Part shown: piece by piece, positions 12,001 to 23,277 of the stretch
Layout of the letters: each line of letters opens with the position of its first letter
How positions within the stretch are numbered: the stretch's first letter is position 1
Assembly (NCBI GenBank): GCA_907163375.1
Contig: CAJQUW010016138.1
Location: forward strand, 1 to 64,000
Source of the DNA: Prostheceraeus crozeri
Taxonomy: Eukaryota; Platyhelminthes; Polycladida; Euryleptidae
Reading direction: 5' to 3'
Length of the DNA: 64,000 nucleotides
Translations under genes and position numbers: made by a program
The notes under the pieces: generated by a model
Told to the model about the DNA's origin: nothing
What the model saw: the letters and a program-made list of their open reading frames with translations, nothing else
Databases searched by the model: none

Positions 12001-12417
12001 TTCAGTGCTATTTCTGGTTTTGTGGCAGATATCTATATACCTGCCGGCTGTGTGGTCGATAACTTAGCTTGCGGCGTCATCTTCGTTTTCATTGTGTGAT
12101 CTGTGGTTGATGTAGGGCTGGGACTGTCAGTCTTTTCAGTCAGCTGTTACTGGACGGATTGCATAGGGGACCTCTTGTCGGTGGAACTGAAAATTATTGA
12201 TTTTTCTGTCACGTGTTCTCATCCCGTCATTCAAGCGACACCTCGTCCTAGAAACTTTCATCGCTGCGTCATCTCTTTAGTTTGCTTCGACTGTGTTCTG
12301 CATTTTATGCCTTGTCAATCAACTGTCGAACATGCAGCGATTCTATCTTTTTTTCTGCAATTCATAGATATCTGATCCGTTATTGTCATCGGCTCAACCT
12401 CGGTCATTATTCAGACA

Positions 12418-13134
12418 ATGCCGGATTCGCCTAAGTTTAGAAGCACCAGATCTAACTCTGCATCCAATATCAGTCTTAATGACATTAAAATTTTGATCGA
12501 GAAATCGAAATCCGAGATTATAAAGTCATTCAAGGATGAAATGGATAGACTAACAGCTCAAATTAGTGGGCTTGATGATACGGTGGGAACACTTGAGAAC
12601 GAGAGCAGAGTTCTTCGTGAGAGAACTTCAAAGATCGAAAAAGAGTTGAGTTTAATGAAGACAAATGACATAGCTCTAGTCAACGAGATTGCTGAGGAAA
12701 TGGAAGAAAGGGTTCAAAAACGAACAAATGTGATTCTTACTGGAATTGAGGAAAAAGAGGGAACTGTTGAAGAGAGGAAGGCTGATGATGCACGGAGTTG
12801 GCAGGAAATCTGCTCGTTTCTTGGTGCTACAGAGGCTTGCCATGTCGACGACATAAGACGCATAGGCAGGCTGAAAGTTGGAAAGCCGAGACTGCTGCGT
12901 GTGGTATGCAAAAGTGTGTCTATGAAACAGGACATTCTAAAGCGACCCAAGAACCTAAGAAAGCTGCCTGGATACAATAGAGTCTTCATTAACCCCGATC
13001 GTACTCGGCGAGATCAGATACTGAATAGAACGTTGAGAGAGGAGCTAAGAAGAAGAAGGGACTCTGGCGAGGATGTCATCATTCACCGTGCTCGAATTGT
13101 CAAAAGATGTGATGTTAAAAATTTTCAAGTATGA
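12418..13134 (+). CDS. LINE-A ORF1 protein
   Basis: Intact 238-residue protein. Residues about 15-85 look like a long coiled coil rich in E, K and L; the second half has VILTGIEEKEG and a basic region VDDIRRIGRLK ... FINPDRTRRDQ, the layout of LINE ORF1 proteins with an RRM-like core and C-terminal domain. Expected role is binding LINE RNA as a multimer. The stop TGA (13132-13134) overlaps the ORF2 start ATG (13131-13133) as ATGA. Confidence 0.8.
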   Translation: MPDSPKFRSTRSNSASNISLNDIKILIEKSKSEIIKSFKDEMDRLTAQISGLDDTVGTLENESRVLRERTSKIEKELSLMKTNDIALVNEIAEEMEERVQKRTNVILTGIEEKEGTVEERKADDARSWQEICSFLGATEACHVDDIRRIGRLKVGKPRLLRVVCKSVSMKQDILKRPKNLRKLPGYNRVFINPDRTRRDQILNRTLREELRRRRDSGEDVIIHRARIVKRCDVKNFQV

Positions 13135-15884
13135 TTTTACAGTCGTCCCAGTTGAATCCTGTTTCACTCCCTAGTATACTATTAATGAACGCACAATCCC
13201 TTCGACCAAAAGTTGATGAACTTTCAATTTTCTCATCTTCAGTCAGACCGGACCTTATTGCTGTTTGCGAGACATGGTTGAACGATAGTGTCCAGAACTC
13301 TTCTATTGCTACCTTACTATTGCTCTCCACACCGCTTTGATCGATGTGACGTCGAGGCGGAGGAGTCTGCTTGTATGCCAAAGAAAGTATGAGAAATGTC
13401 AGTATCATTCCAATGCCGCCCTGTCCACGTGAGATTGAATGTTTGTGGATTAAAATGTCCCACCAAAATATATTGTTTCTTCTCCTTTACGTGCCTCCCA
13501 ACCTCGCAGCTTCCGTTTACCAGCAAATTACCTCATACATCGTAGAAAATGTTGATGACGCCCTTGACCAGATTTCTCAGAGTGATGGTAAAGTGATTAT
13601 AGCTGGAGACGTAAATCGACTTCCCTGCAATGATCTTGAACTGATGTTGGGGTTAACTCAAGTGGTGAAATCGCCCACTAGAAAGACGTCTATCCTCGAT
13701 AAAATATTTTTGGATGCTACTGTAATTGACAGCTACGAATGCCCTGTCGTTAGTCCTGGTTTTGGAAATGCAGACCACTGTACTGTCTTGCTACAGCCAT
13801 CATGCTCAAATTCGGTCATTAATGAAATTCACAAGGTTTATGATTACAGACAAAGCAACGTTGACATGCTTTTTGCAAAACTGAATGAGCATCCATTGAA
13901 AGATATGTACCTGTCCAACTGCTCACTTCAGGAAAAATGTGACTATTTTTATGCTGTCTTCAACTACTACCATGAGCTCATTCCTTTTTCATACGTGGAA
14001 GTATCGTCTACTGACAAACCATGGGTCACTGGTAAATTGAAATTACTGTTTAATCAACGGTTTGCAGCTTTTCGATCCTGCAATTACATGTACTGCCACT
14101 ACAAGCGCAAAATAAAGCAGGAAATTATTCAGGTGAAAAAGAACTGGTCCGAGCAACCAAAGTCATTTAAAGGCAATTTTTGGAATGTGGCTAACTCACT
14201 ACCAAATACTCGTTCCGGTGGTACTCTTTCAAAAATAATGAGCACTTATGAGTCACCGGAAGTTGCAGCGGAGGCGTTCAGCATGTATTTCACCAGCATC
14301 TTCACTGATCCACCTGACAGGTCTCACATCGACAATCTGATCATGGTCAACAACAACAGTCGAATATGGGATGTACATGTAGATATCAACGTCGCTGAAA
14401 CTGAAGGACTTCTGAGATGCACAAAAATCAAAGGTTCAGGTAGTGATCATCTATCTCCCAGAATTCTACGCGAATGTTCATCCACTCTTGCTGGTCCTGT
14501 CTCCCATCTTTGTGCTTTGTCGACTGAAGTCGGTGTTGTACCAAAACAGAGGAAGCATGTAATTGTGATTCCCATCCCTAAGCCAAATGCTAGGTGTCTG
14601 GAGGACTTCAGACCAATCACTCTCCTTCCTACAGTCTCCAAGATCATGGAAAAATATGTTATCAACTCGATCAAAGACAGTTTTATTGTTTTTTTAGTTT
14701 TATTGTAGTTTATTTTCAAGCTATTTAACTTGCAGAAGTCATGGAAACATTTTATTTGTTTGATAATTCCAGTCTGCGTCTCACTCACTAATAAAACATC
14801 ATCTGCATAGATAAGTGACGCTATAGTTTTCCCTATACGGAAGAAATCAGTTTGGCTTCAGACCATCCTGTTCGTCAGTGTACGCTCATCTAAGTTTACA
14901 TGAAATTGTTACTAAACAACTAGAACATGATGGTATTAAAGGCGTCATGGCCATGTCGTTTGATATGAAGAAGGCTTTCGACAAATTGAACCACGAAGCA
15001 TTGTTCCAATCATTAATGAATTCCAGTATTCCCACTGCTTGTATAAGATGGCTAAGCAGCTACTTCAAAGATCGAGAGCAGCAGGTAATACTTAAGAAGA
15101 AATATTCCAGCTCTATCACTGCGGTCTCATCTGGGGTCCCTCAGGGTTCAGTAATTGGTCCGTATCTCTTCGCAGCACATGTTGGTTCTTTGGCGTCATG
15201 TCACTCCGAAGCCCTTGTTTTAAAGTATGCCGACGACATCATGATCGCTTGCCCATTAAGGAATTCGGACGACTGCGATGACATCTTTCGTGCCGAACTG
15301 AACAGCATGAACTCATGGTGCGCCCATAATGATCTGGAGCTCAATTCCAATAAATCGAAGGTAATTGTATTTGGCAAGGAATTCCCCTCATCCCCATCGA
15401 TGACATATGAATCGTCCATCATGTTTCTAGGAATTACTCTGCAACAGAACCTAAAATGGGACATGCACATCAACAAGATATGCAAGAAAGCAAGCAGTCG
15501 ACTGTTTATTATTCGGCAACTGAGAACGAGTTGATCAAAATCTATCAATGCTGCATACGGAATCTGTTGGAATACAACAATGAAGTTTTTATCGCATTAA
15601 ACGAGAAAAACAACAGCAAATGTGAAAGAATCAACAGAAGAGCGCACAAATCGATATGCGGAGCTCGATGCAATTGTAAAAATTTCCCAACCGTGAAAAG
15701 TAGACGCGAGCGAAGAGCTTTAAAGACATTCCTTGATGTTCAAAAACCAAGCAATTTCATACATCCACTGTTCCCGGAGACTCTGACACACACTCGTCAT
15801 CTCATGCAATGCCGCATGAATTCGCAGCGTCGTGCAAACTCTTTTGTTCCCTTTCTCACAAAGTGGTACAACGACTCTTTGTGA
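13131..15884 (+). pseudogene. LINE-A ORF2 (endonuclease and reverse transcriptase), broken
   Basis: Begins at the ATGA overlap with ORF1. APE-type endonuclease motifs are present in order: MNAQSLRPK, CETWLND, GDVNRLP and NADHCTVLL. The reverse transcriptase follows with IPKPNARCLEDFRPI, NQFGFRPS, SFDMKKAFD, GVPQGSVIGP and the catalytic KYADDIM, then a C-terminal region. A frameshift near 13335 separates the first endonuclease block, an inserted 140-bp piece splits the fingers region at 14685, and another frameshift lies near 15530. The motif order resembles CR1, L2 or Jockey group LINEs; I do not assign a clade. Confidence 0.85.
14685..14824 (-). repeat. Retro-inserted LINE-B fragment inside LINE-A ORF2
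   Basis: Positions 14696-14824 are identical by eye over 129 bp to LINE-B at 16284-16412, in the same orientation. The insert is bordered by AGTTTT at 14679-14684 and 14825-14830. In LINE-B sense (minus strand) it runs from the YADD motif region to an AATAAA and then a short A-rich tail absent from the source. This fits a tiny 5'-truncated, prematurely ended LINE-B copy. Confidence 0.75.
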
Positions 15885-16253
15885 TGACGCAACTGTTTCA
15901 AACTAATGACTTTTTTCCTTTCTTTTCTTTACGAACTTTTTTTCTGTTATCAATGCACATCAATAATTGTATTGTCGGTTTTCCAATATCACGAATAAAC
16001 AATCTACTTACTTACTTACTTATTTTTTATGAAACTGTAGAATGACACGATTTAAATCAGCTAAAATTTTGTCTGTATTGAATACTGTCAGGGTTTTGGC
16101 AGTTACATATAGGATGCCCTTCCTTTCATGGTTAACTCTTCAATGTGCTTCCTATCATTTTTAGCAGTCCAATGACCCAAGTATTTATATTCATCTGCAA
16201 CTTCAATTGGAGATATGTCATCACTCATCATCTTCTGTTATTAATTTGTCATA

Positions 16254-18020
16254 TCATTGTCTTTCCCCAAATATCATTTTTTGAGTTTTATTGTAGTTTA
16301 TTTTCAAGCTATTTAACTTGCAGAAGTCATGGAAACATTTTATTTGTTTGATAATTCCAGTCTGCGTCTCACTCACTAATAAAACATCATCTGCATAGAT
16401 AAGTGACGCTATTTGTGAATCAGCTATTCGTACTGGATCGAATTCATCAAGATTTTGATATAGTTCTTTCAAAAAATCATTTATGTATATACAAAATACT
16501 AAAATAGGGTAGTTGACAAACTATCTCCTTGAGGAATGCCATGCTTTATCTGAAATTCTTCGCTTTCCTTTCCGTTAAATAAAATTTCGTAGGTCTTGCT
16601 TTTTATAATGTTTTCCATTACTGTCAGATAATTACCGAATGGTAGAATGATTTTCATTTTATCAAGCAGTCTGCTTTTTGGAATGGAATCGAAAGCTTTA
16701 GGTCGATCAACAAAACATGTATACAGTGACCTCATCTTATTTTTGTATATCTGTATGCTTTCTTTTAGCAGCCAGATATTATCAATCATAGAATGTTCTT
16801 TTCGAAAACCTGTTTGTGATTCATGCAATAACTCATACTTTTCGATCCAACTACATAATCTATCATTAAAAATTCGTGTCAGCAGTTTTTCGATGCATGA
16901 AGATAAGTTAGGATACCTATAAGCGTCAGCATCATTTTTTTCTCCCTTCTTAAAAATGGGAGTGATCCGCAGCTGGCTTGCCAAGGAATACGCATTATTT
17001 GATTAAGCAAAGTATGTAGAATTTGCGCTTCATTTGCATCATTCTTTAGCATTTCATATACAATTTCATCTGGACCACTAGATTTGGAGCTTTTTGAGTA
17101 TTTAATCGCGTTTTCAACTTCTGCTATTGTGATATTTAGATTTAAGGCATCATCATTGTTGCAAGGATACATTTGACTTATTGTGGTGTCAGAGTTACGA
17201 TTATGTATTATGTTTTTATTTTCATTATCTCGCTTCTGAATTGCTTCTTTAAATATATCAACATTCAATGAGGTTTTATGTTTATTGTGTTTATTAGTTA
17301 TGTTTCTTTTTAAGTATATTCCAATTATAGCTTCTACTGTCGCTATTTGCTCTAGTATTTTGCAGCTCCTTCAGTTTTGAGTTCTGTAACTGTCTTTTTC
17401 CTTTTTTATGCTGTTGTTAAGGTCTCTTTTGGAATGTAGAAGTAGACTTAGATTTTGTTCAGATTTGTCGGCCTTATACATCTTAGTGTTTTGTTTATGC
17501 GTTTTTTTTAAGATATCGTGTGTCGTCAGACTAGATGACTTGCCTATTAGAGTTGTTCGTGGTAGCATGTAATAATTTAATATTGACTTCAACTAGTTTA
17601 TTATAAATTTCGAATTTATTTAGTTTTGTATTTTTCATTTCTTCTAATAGTATTGAACTCTTATCCGAAATGGTCTGATGATATTTTTCTACGTCATACT
17701 TCATTGTCCATTTGAAGGGAACAATGCGTTTATCATAGTTTCCTTGTATTCTACTTTTAATATCTGATAATTCAGAGCTTGATTTTAGAGCTATGTTCAG
17801 ATGAATTTTTATTGGTCTGTGGTCAGTGTATTCGGCTCCATTATTTTGAATGCTTACAAATGTTTCAGAAAGTAACAAATAGTCAATAACTGACTTATAG
17901 TTCTTACCGTTTTGAAGCCTGCAAAATGTGTAGTCACCACTTTCATATATTCCATTCGCTATTATAAGCGAAGTTTCATTACAGAAATTTAAAAGCTCTC
18001 TTCCCTGTATATTTATTATT
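16254..18020 (-). pseudogene. LINE-B ORF2 middle part
   Basis: Coding remains in four or more frames: the YADD block at 16254-16472, palm and fingers at 16499-16984, the SGPDE block at 16879-17268, a poorly conserved linker at 17371-17592 and the end of the endonuclease at 17531-18020. Core motifs are readable but frameshifts near 16.49, 16.93 and 17.3 kb prevent a full product. A related, more diverged copy is at 43.64-44.67 kb. The YADD region (16284-16412) is the source of the 129-bp copy in LINE-A. Confidence 0.8.
18015..18020. repeat. Polinton B left target-site duplication ATTATT
   Basis: Matches 37782-37787. Removing Polinton B and one copy brings the LINE-B endonuclease frame back together across the site, which confirms both borders. 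Confidence 0.92.
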
Positions 18021-18690
18021 AGTAATAATGAATCCTCCCAACTGCGCACAGCGCCCCCCCTCTGGAGCGCGCGTTGGGTTGGTGTGGTTCTGGGTCGACC
18101 GGCCGGGCGTGTCTTTGTCGACAGTCGTGGCTGTTCTTGGGCGGCGGTCTTTGTTTTTGGTGTGTAAGGATGGTTGTAGGTTTATTTTGTGTTTAGATTT
18201 GGTTTCCTGATGAAATTCTGGGTCGAGATGTTGTGTTTTTTGGGTGTAGGTGTGGTTTAGGTGTGTTTTTGTGTGTTTTTGAGTGAGAAAGTGTCTGTAG
18301 CGGCTAAACGAAGCCTCGTACGTGAAAATGGACGGCGAATTTGGACTTTTTGGCCAATTTTGGGGATAGGAGAGTTGTTTTCAGCGTCATAGGGCTAAAA
18401 ATGAAGAACTTCGACGCCCCCCCCCTCGGCAGCGTTTCTTCCAACTTTGGTTCTAGAGATCGTAGAAAGTCGTACAATAGCTCGTTCGAAAGCTGAGAGT
18501 GCCACAAATTCATTGGAAAGCACAGTTTGCCTTCCTTTGCTGAACCTTGAGAGTGACATTGACACTTTTGGTCATGTTACAGCGACGTCAGAGTTTGACT
18601 TTTGTGCTTTGGACTACAGCGGGCGAACGAAGCATCGGACAAGAAAAATAAGACCAGATTTGGATTCAGCGTCAAATTTTGGATAACCAA
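18021..18690 (+). repeat. Polinton B left terminal inverted repeat
   Basis: Pairs with 37125-37781 in inverse orientation. It contains a GCGCGC-rich outer part, a poly-C tract at about 18417-18425 and a sub-repeat related to those in Polintons A and C (CAACTTTGG, GATCGTAGAAAGTCGTACAATAGCTCG). The ORFs here and in the right arm are mirror images, not genes. Confidence 0.88.
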
Positions 18691-18728
18691 TGTCTGACTC
18701 CTCCCTTATCGATTGCATATTCACAGGA

Positions 18729-18736
18729 TATATAAG
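18729..18736 (+). promoter_or_regulatory. TATA box (TATATAAG), left promoter of Polinton B
   Basis: Just inside the left terminal repeat. A GTAAGT donor follows at 18784 and a CTTTACAG acceptor at 19399, placing the ATG at 19410 in the next exon. Same arrangement as in Polintons A and C. Confidence 0.6.
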
Positions 18737-18783
18737 TACGAGTTCGGGAGAGGAATCTCACTAAGTTGAGAAACTGACTACAG

Positions 18784-19399
18784 GTAAGTCGTTTCTCTTG
18801 AGCTCCGATATCGGACTTCTGACTTTTCATTGCTGATATCAGCTAAGGAGTCAGACTTATAGGTTAGTCAGTATAGCATGACTGACCATTTGATGATAGT
18901 AGGCCGAAATCTTCAAACGGCTGTAACTTTGCTTCTACAAGTCCTTTAGACTTGATTCAAAAAACGTTTGACAGCTCATGATGTGTTGTAGGTGACAGAC
19001 TACTTATAAACGTTTTATGAGTAGTACTAAAATACTGAAAATTTTAAATTCGTATTTAATGATGATGATTAAAGTTTTTGAATAAAAAGCAGTCGTTTCT
19101 GAGCCTCTGCGGCTTGGGACATTTCCTCTTGTAAATAACTCCACCGGTTTTCATGTCAAAATCGGGGCCCGGATACCAACACAGTGACATGACGCACGCT
19201 CTCTCCGCCAGAGATTGGATTTGTGGGTCGACGCCTTGGAGCTGGGATAACATCCCCTCTGAGTAATGCCTGTAACGGATTCAAGAGCCTAACGCCTAGA
19301 CGACTGCTATCAAATGTTTTTGGACTTAGTCTTTCAATGCATATCAGCAAGTAGTATCCTGTAAACACTTGCTACCAAATTTTTACTCTATCTTTACAG
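18784..19399 (+). other. Putative 5'-UTR intron of the left Polinton B gene
   Basis: Donor ACAG|GTAAGT and acceptor TTTACAG| with a pyrimidine-rich run before it, 616 nt. It contains sequence shared with Polintons A and C (CTTGTAAATAACTCCACCGGTTTTCATGTC near 19.13 kb and the GCTTCTACAAGTCC block near 18.93 kb). Splicing is inferred from signals only. Confidence 0.45.
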
Positions 19400-20165
19400 A
19401 ATCGTCACTATGACTAAAATAATTAATGCGAGAATGCTCATCGGCAAGTGTAGCTGTGGCCGTATTGCCAGAGGCAGCGAGCTGAAGAAACATGTTAAAG
19501 AGGGGACGGTGGGCGACCATGTGAGGAAAGTGTTGTTGAGGGTGTGTGTGCATCACAAGGTAGTATGTGAGGATGGGAGTGATGTAGAGTTCACTAGGAA
19601 CCATAGCCAGTGCCCTAGTGGCAATATTAGTATGCAGGGGTTTAAGTCGTGGTTTTGAGGGAGTTTTGATGGATATGGAAGAGGTGAGAGTGGCAGTGGC
19701 GACGATTGAGGATGCGGTGGGAAAGAAAGTTGTAACCAAGGCGACTGATGAGGGTATGAGTGAGGCAGAAGTAGAGTTTAGAGGGAACATCAAGATGATC
19801 CTGATGTTGATGTTGATTTGGATGACGTGTTGGAGGAATTGTTTGGGAACATTAATGATCTTGAGGAGAGGGGGAAGGATGAGGGAAAGGAAGTGGGTAA
19901 ACCGTTGGCGGCATCATCGCCTCGGAGGGATGAAGAGAACACGAGGGATGAATATGTAAGGATGAAGGATCGATTGAGGGCGGTTGAGGAGAAGAATAAA
20001 GTACTAGTGATGCGGAATGAGAAGTTGACTGCGAAGGCTGAAGGGTATAAGGTGACGAGAGAAGAGTTGGAAAGTATGAGGCAGAAGGAGAAAGAATGGA
20101 TGGCGGAAAGGAATGAGCTGATGAAGAAAGCAAGTTTGGTCTGCAGGCGAATTTGTTGAGGAAGG

Positions 20166-20173
20166 ATGATGAG
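20166..20173. repeat. hAT-2 left target-site duplication ATGATGAG
   Basis: Repeated exactly at 22424-22431. Confidence 0.9.
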
Positions 20174-22423
20174 TAGGGCCCCCAGAAAGTTGACCTAAAA
20201 AAATGAAAAGTTGACTTTAAAAATCGGAAAAATTGACTTTATAGACCTAACCATTTTTAGAGAGTTTCAACCATTCATTTTATACAGGGCATACTTAGGA
20301 TCTAACCAAGGGGGGACAAACCAACCTATGATGGTATTGATTTCTAAAAAATGTATCTTTGGAAGATGAGGGGATAGGTACCCGTGCCACATTAAAACGC
20401 TTATGATTCCATGCAGTTTGATTAGAACCATTCATTTATTCATTTATTTTTTATTGCAAAACGACTAGTTCAATCATAGTCAAGATATTGTCATTATAAT
20501 ATAAAACAAGAAACTGCCTCACGTTATGAGGTTTAAAATTTCTGTCCTTAGCTAGTAGTTTCTTTAGCATAGAGAAGCTTCGTTCAATCACAGCAATCGA
20601 GGGCTGACATTTCTGTAACAATCCATAAATGCTTGGTGACACCTCCGGCCGTGTGAGACCAACAATGGACGACATGTCATTTACACTCAATCGCTTTGTT
20701 ATGTACTGTCCAACACCACAAGGGTCATTTGCAAAATTCATGACTTGCAACTGGTCGAAAGCCTCAGCGACAGTGAAGGATGAACTTTCGAATTTCTCCA
20801 CATAAGATGATGATAACAATTTTGATGGTAAGCAAGTTGCTGGCTAACTGTTGGTCTTGCAGGATATCTTTCACACGCGTCGTTAACAAACCACTACCTT
20901 CTATACTTTCAAAAATTGCACGAACCTCTGGAAGTTTGTCAGCGTAATACACCGCAGCATGAATCCAACTGGCCCAGCGCGTGACTACAGGAGCTGGTGG
21001 CTGCCCGATATCGTCAAAGAGTCTTCTCCGCGATTTGTTTTTCACCAAAGATGCCTTGACTCGGGCTATCAAAGCGTCGATGTTGTCAAAATGTGCACGA
21101 ACCTTCATTGCACAATGGTGCAACAGATGAGCGGCACATGTTACGTGAAACATGCGTGGATAGATTACACGAAGAGTCCGAGCTGCAGCCATCATGTACG
21201 GAGCTGCGTCAGTCAACAGCAAACAGACATCAAGTCGGTCGCATCCCACGAATGGTATCACATCATTTACCAGGCGAACTATTTCACCAGAATCAGGTGA
21301 TGTAGTCAATGGCAAACATTCGCATAAGAACGTCTCACTAGGTTTCTCAAGAATTCCAACAATAGCATTGACAAATTTCTGACCGGACATGTCTGCCTCA
21401 TCAACGATCAGAAACATCGGTTTTTCTTTCACAATGGCTCTCACCCTCGATATTTCCTCTTCGTACAGGGCTGGAACTCTTGTTCGACAAGTCTCCTCTG
21501 ATGGTAAGGGGTGACCGATATTGCTGAACAGATGACGAAGTTCAGGATTCCTTAATTTCCACAACGGAATATCTGCGGAAGGGAATGCTTTGGCAATGTC
21601 TCGTGCAAAATCATAGGCACCTTCACTATGTATAAATTTCTGTTCCAATGAAGTACTCGTAGATCCTGTATTTGTACGGTTATGTTTTGCCGTCGCTCGA
21701 TGTTTATCAATGAAATACTTCTTGTCACATTGCACAGTCGTAAAACATCGCTGGCAAAATAATTCACCAGCAGGAGTGACAGAAAACTCTCGTGGATATG
21801 CTCGTACACAATCTGTGGCCTTTGAACGAATTGACTTCGCAGTCTTCGGCATGATATTTAAATCAACTCAATGCAAGTCAACACAATGACTTCTTCAATG
21901 ATTGCAACGCCATTTATTGCCACCAGGGAGCATTAAAAATAGAAATGATGAAAACCAGTAGTCGTTGATTTCACCATGGAGTACTTATAATAGCTACTAG
22001 TCATTGGTATTCTTAGTACTCCCGATGCGCTTTTCAGAATCACATGATCATCTAGAGTTCGCAAATTGACAACCTTCGTTCTCCCGTGACCTTGTACGTA
22101 TTCGGTTGAAAAACGTAAATATCATTGAGTGTTTAATATATAATGCCGTCTCCCAAATGCCACTCAGCCATCAACAAAGAAAATTTTGTGCGTATCATAA
22201 ACATAAAAACACATTCTTTGTATCAGTCTCTAGAAAATACAATAATATGACGAATAGTTCTCGGAAATTGACTTTATGGACCAAAAACAATAAAATTGAC
22301 TTTATTGACTTTTATAACTTTCTCAATGGACCAGATAGAGCATTATTTCACCGGTTTTAGACATTTCTGGTCACCGGAACTCATAATAAAAAAATAGACT
22401 TTATTGACTTCTTGGGGGCCCTA
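20174..22423 (-). mobile_element. hAT-2, CGGBP1-like hAT transposon (2250 bp)
   Basis: Ends TAGGGCCCCCA and TGGGGGCCCTA form the inverted repeat; beyond them similarity is looser (GAAAGTTGAC against GAAGTCAATA). Repeated GAAAATTGACTTTAT-like motifs occupy both subterminal zones. An exact 8-bp duplication flanks it. It carries one minus-strand transposase. It landed in the coiled-coil gene of Polinton B, so it is younger than that element. Confidence 0.9.
20451..21852 (-). pseudogene. hAT-2 transposase (one frameshift)
   Basis: Starts at ATG 21852. Residues about 27-57 form a CGGBP1-type zinc finger (LFCQRCF ... DKHRATAKH). Then come FLIVDEADMSG, LLTDAAPYMMAAA and VTCAAHLLHHC (hAT catalytic-core motifs with the Cys-x2-His), and VVTRWASWI. 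The frame shifts near 20.78 kb, after which the hATC region continues (AVIERSFSMLKKLLAKDR) to 20451. About 465 codons in all, short for hAT but usual for the CGGBP1-like group. One frameshift is the only defect I see. Confidence 0.8.
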
Positions 22424-22431
22424 ATGATGAG
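22424..22431. repeat. hAT-2 right target-site duplication ATGATGAG
   Basis: Exact copy of 20166-20173. Confidence 0.9.
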
Positions 22432-22966
22432 ATAGATCGGATGCGAAGCGTGGTGAAGGAAACAGAGGAAGTGAAGGGTGTGAACAAGAGGTTGGTGGCT
22501 GAAGTGGATCGATTGCATGAGCGTGAGAAGTGTAGAAAAAGAAGAGTGTATGAAGTCCATCTTCCCCTCTTCGAAAATAATGTGTGTGACGCCCCAACGA
22601 TCACTAGTGATCCCAATCAGACGCAGCAATGCTACGAGGGCGACGGAGTCCAATGTCTCCATATGAATATGGACATCACCGGCGAGCTTGAGGACTTCGT
22701 CGTCCGAAAAGTCCGGAAGAAAGTTCCCAGTAAGTTACTTCTACATGATCATTTCCTTACCGCATCTAATCTCCTAATTTTCCTTTCAGAGATTTTACAT
22801 CCGTTGTAGGATCTTTTGATCCCGAGAACGCCCCAAACGGTTCTTTTAAGGGCCACACGGAGCAAGAGTGATAGCACCTCCTCGTGGTTTGCTCTGGACA
22901 GACTTCGGTCTGACCGAATCTGTCACATAATTAGAAAGACTGAGTCATGTCCTTGTATCAGAGGGG

Positions 22967-22974
22967 TATATAAG
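22967..22974 (+). promoter_or_regulatory. TATA box for the 23.0 kb gene
   Basis: TATATAAG 38 bp before the ATG at 23012; a start site near 23000 would leave a leader of only about 12 nt. Confidence 0.6.
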
Positions 22975-23011
22975 CCATTGCCTCTCTTTCATTTTCATTC
23001 TATGCTCCATC

Positions 23012-23277
23012 ATGAAAACACCTAAGACGACAGTCAGCTCTCCCGACAAGCCTCGACTTAGACCGAGAAATTTATTTATTGAGTTTCTAGAGATGGAGGA
23101 GCGAGAGCGAGTCTATAACAACCTTGCTCGAATTGGCTCATCAACAACTGACGATGATGCCAATTCAACAGAGTGGGGTATATACCGCGCTCTAACAGTG
23201 AGCTTATAGTAGAGGAGGTCGATGCCGCTGACATAGAGAGATTACAAGTCTCTCTCAGCGAAATCGGCCAAACCTAA
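23012..23277 (+). pseudogene. Small acidic Polinton B protein, frameshifted
   Basis: Starts MKTPKTTVSSPDKPRLRP, continues with an acidic, helix-prone stretch (EFLEMEERERVYNNLARIG) and changes frame near 23175. After that change the reading continues (NSELIVEEVDAADIERLQ) to TAA at 23275. About 88 codons. It has its own TATA box. Not recognised; small charged early-type proteins of this kind are common near Polinton ends but I cannot give a role. Confidence 0.45.

Larger units (their letters stand above)
12000..16023 (+). mobile_element. LINE-A, non-LTR retrotransposon inserted in LINE-B
   Basis: Plus-strand LINE of about 4 kb: 5' untranslated region (about 12.0-12.4 kb), ORF1, ORF2 with endonuclease and reverse transcriptase, and a short 3' region ending in (CTTA)n at 16004-16022. 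LINE-B sequence of opposite orientation abuts both sides, so LINE-A is the younger insertion. The 5' limit is approximate and I could not see a target duplication. Three defects occur in ORF2: frameshifts near 13.33 and 15.53 kb, and a 140-bp insertion at 14685-14824. Confidence 0.8.
16024..18020 (-). mobile_element. LINE-B, middle segment (end of endonuclease, reverse transcriptase)
   Basis: Segment between LINE-A (left) and Polinton B (right). Read on the minus strand it gives the end of an APE-type endonuclease (about 17.6-18.0 kb, NFCNETSLIIANG, YTFCRL, VIDYLL), a linker, then the reverse transcriptase: SSKSSGPDEIVYEML, ITPIFKKGEKND, ESQTGFRKEHS, the DRPKAFDSIP block, GIPQGDS and LIYADDVLLVSE, followed by EYKYLGHWTAKN near 16.2 kb. 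It is split over several frames by indels. The final six bases ATTATT (18015-18020) are the left target duplication of Polinton B. Confidence 0.85.
19410..22809 (+). pseudogene. Polinton B coiled-coil gene, split by hAT-2
   Basis: Unrecognised gene. The first exon part (19410-19658) has a Cys/His-containing N-terminus (GKCSCGRIARGSELKKH). After two frame changes an acidic and then strongly coiled-coil part (19818-20173: DVLEELFGNINDLEERG, RAVEEKNKVLVMRN) is interrupted by hAT-2 and resumes in the same frame at 22432 (ETEEVKGVNKRLVAEVDRL). A 60-nt GT-AG intron (22730-22789) precedes a short last exon ending at 22809. The best guess is a structural or regulatory element-encoded protein; a function is not assigned. 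It was disrupted by hAT-2 and frameshifts. Confidence 0.5.
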
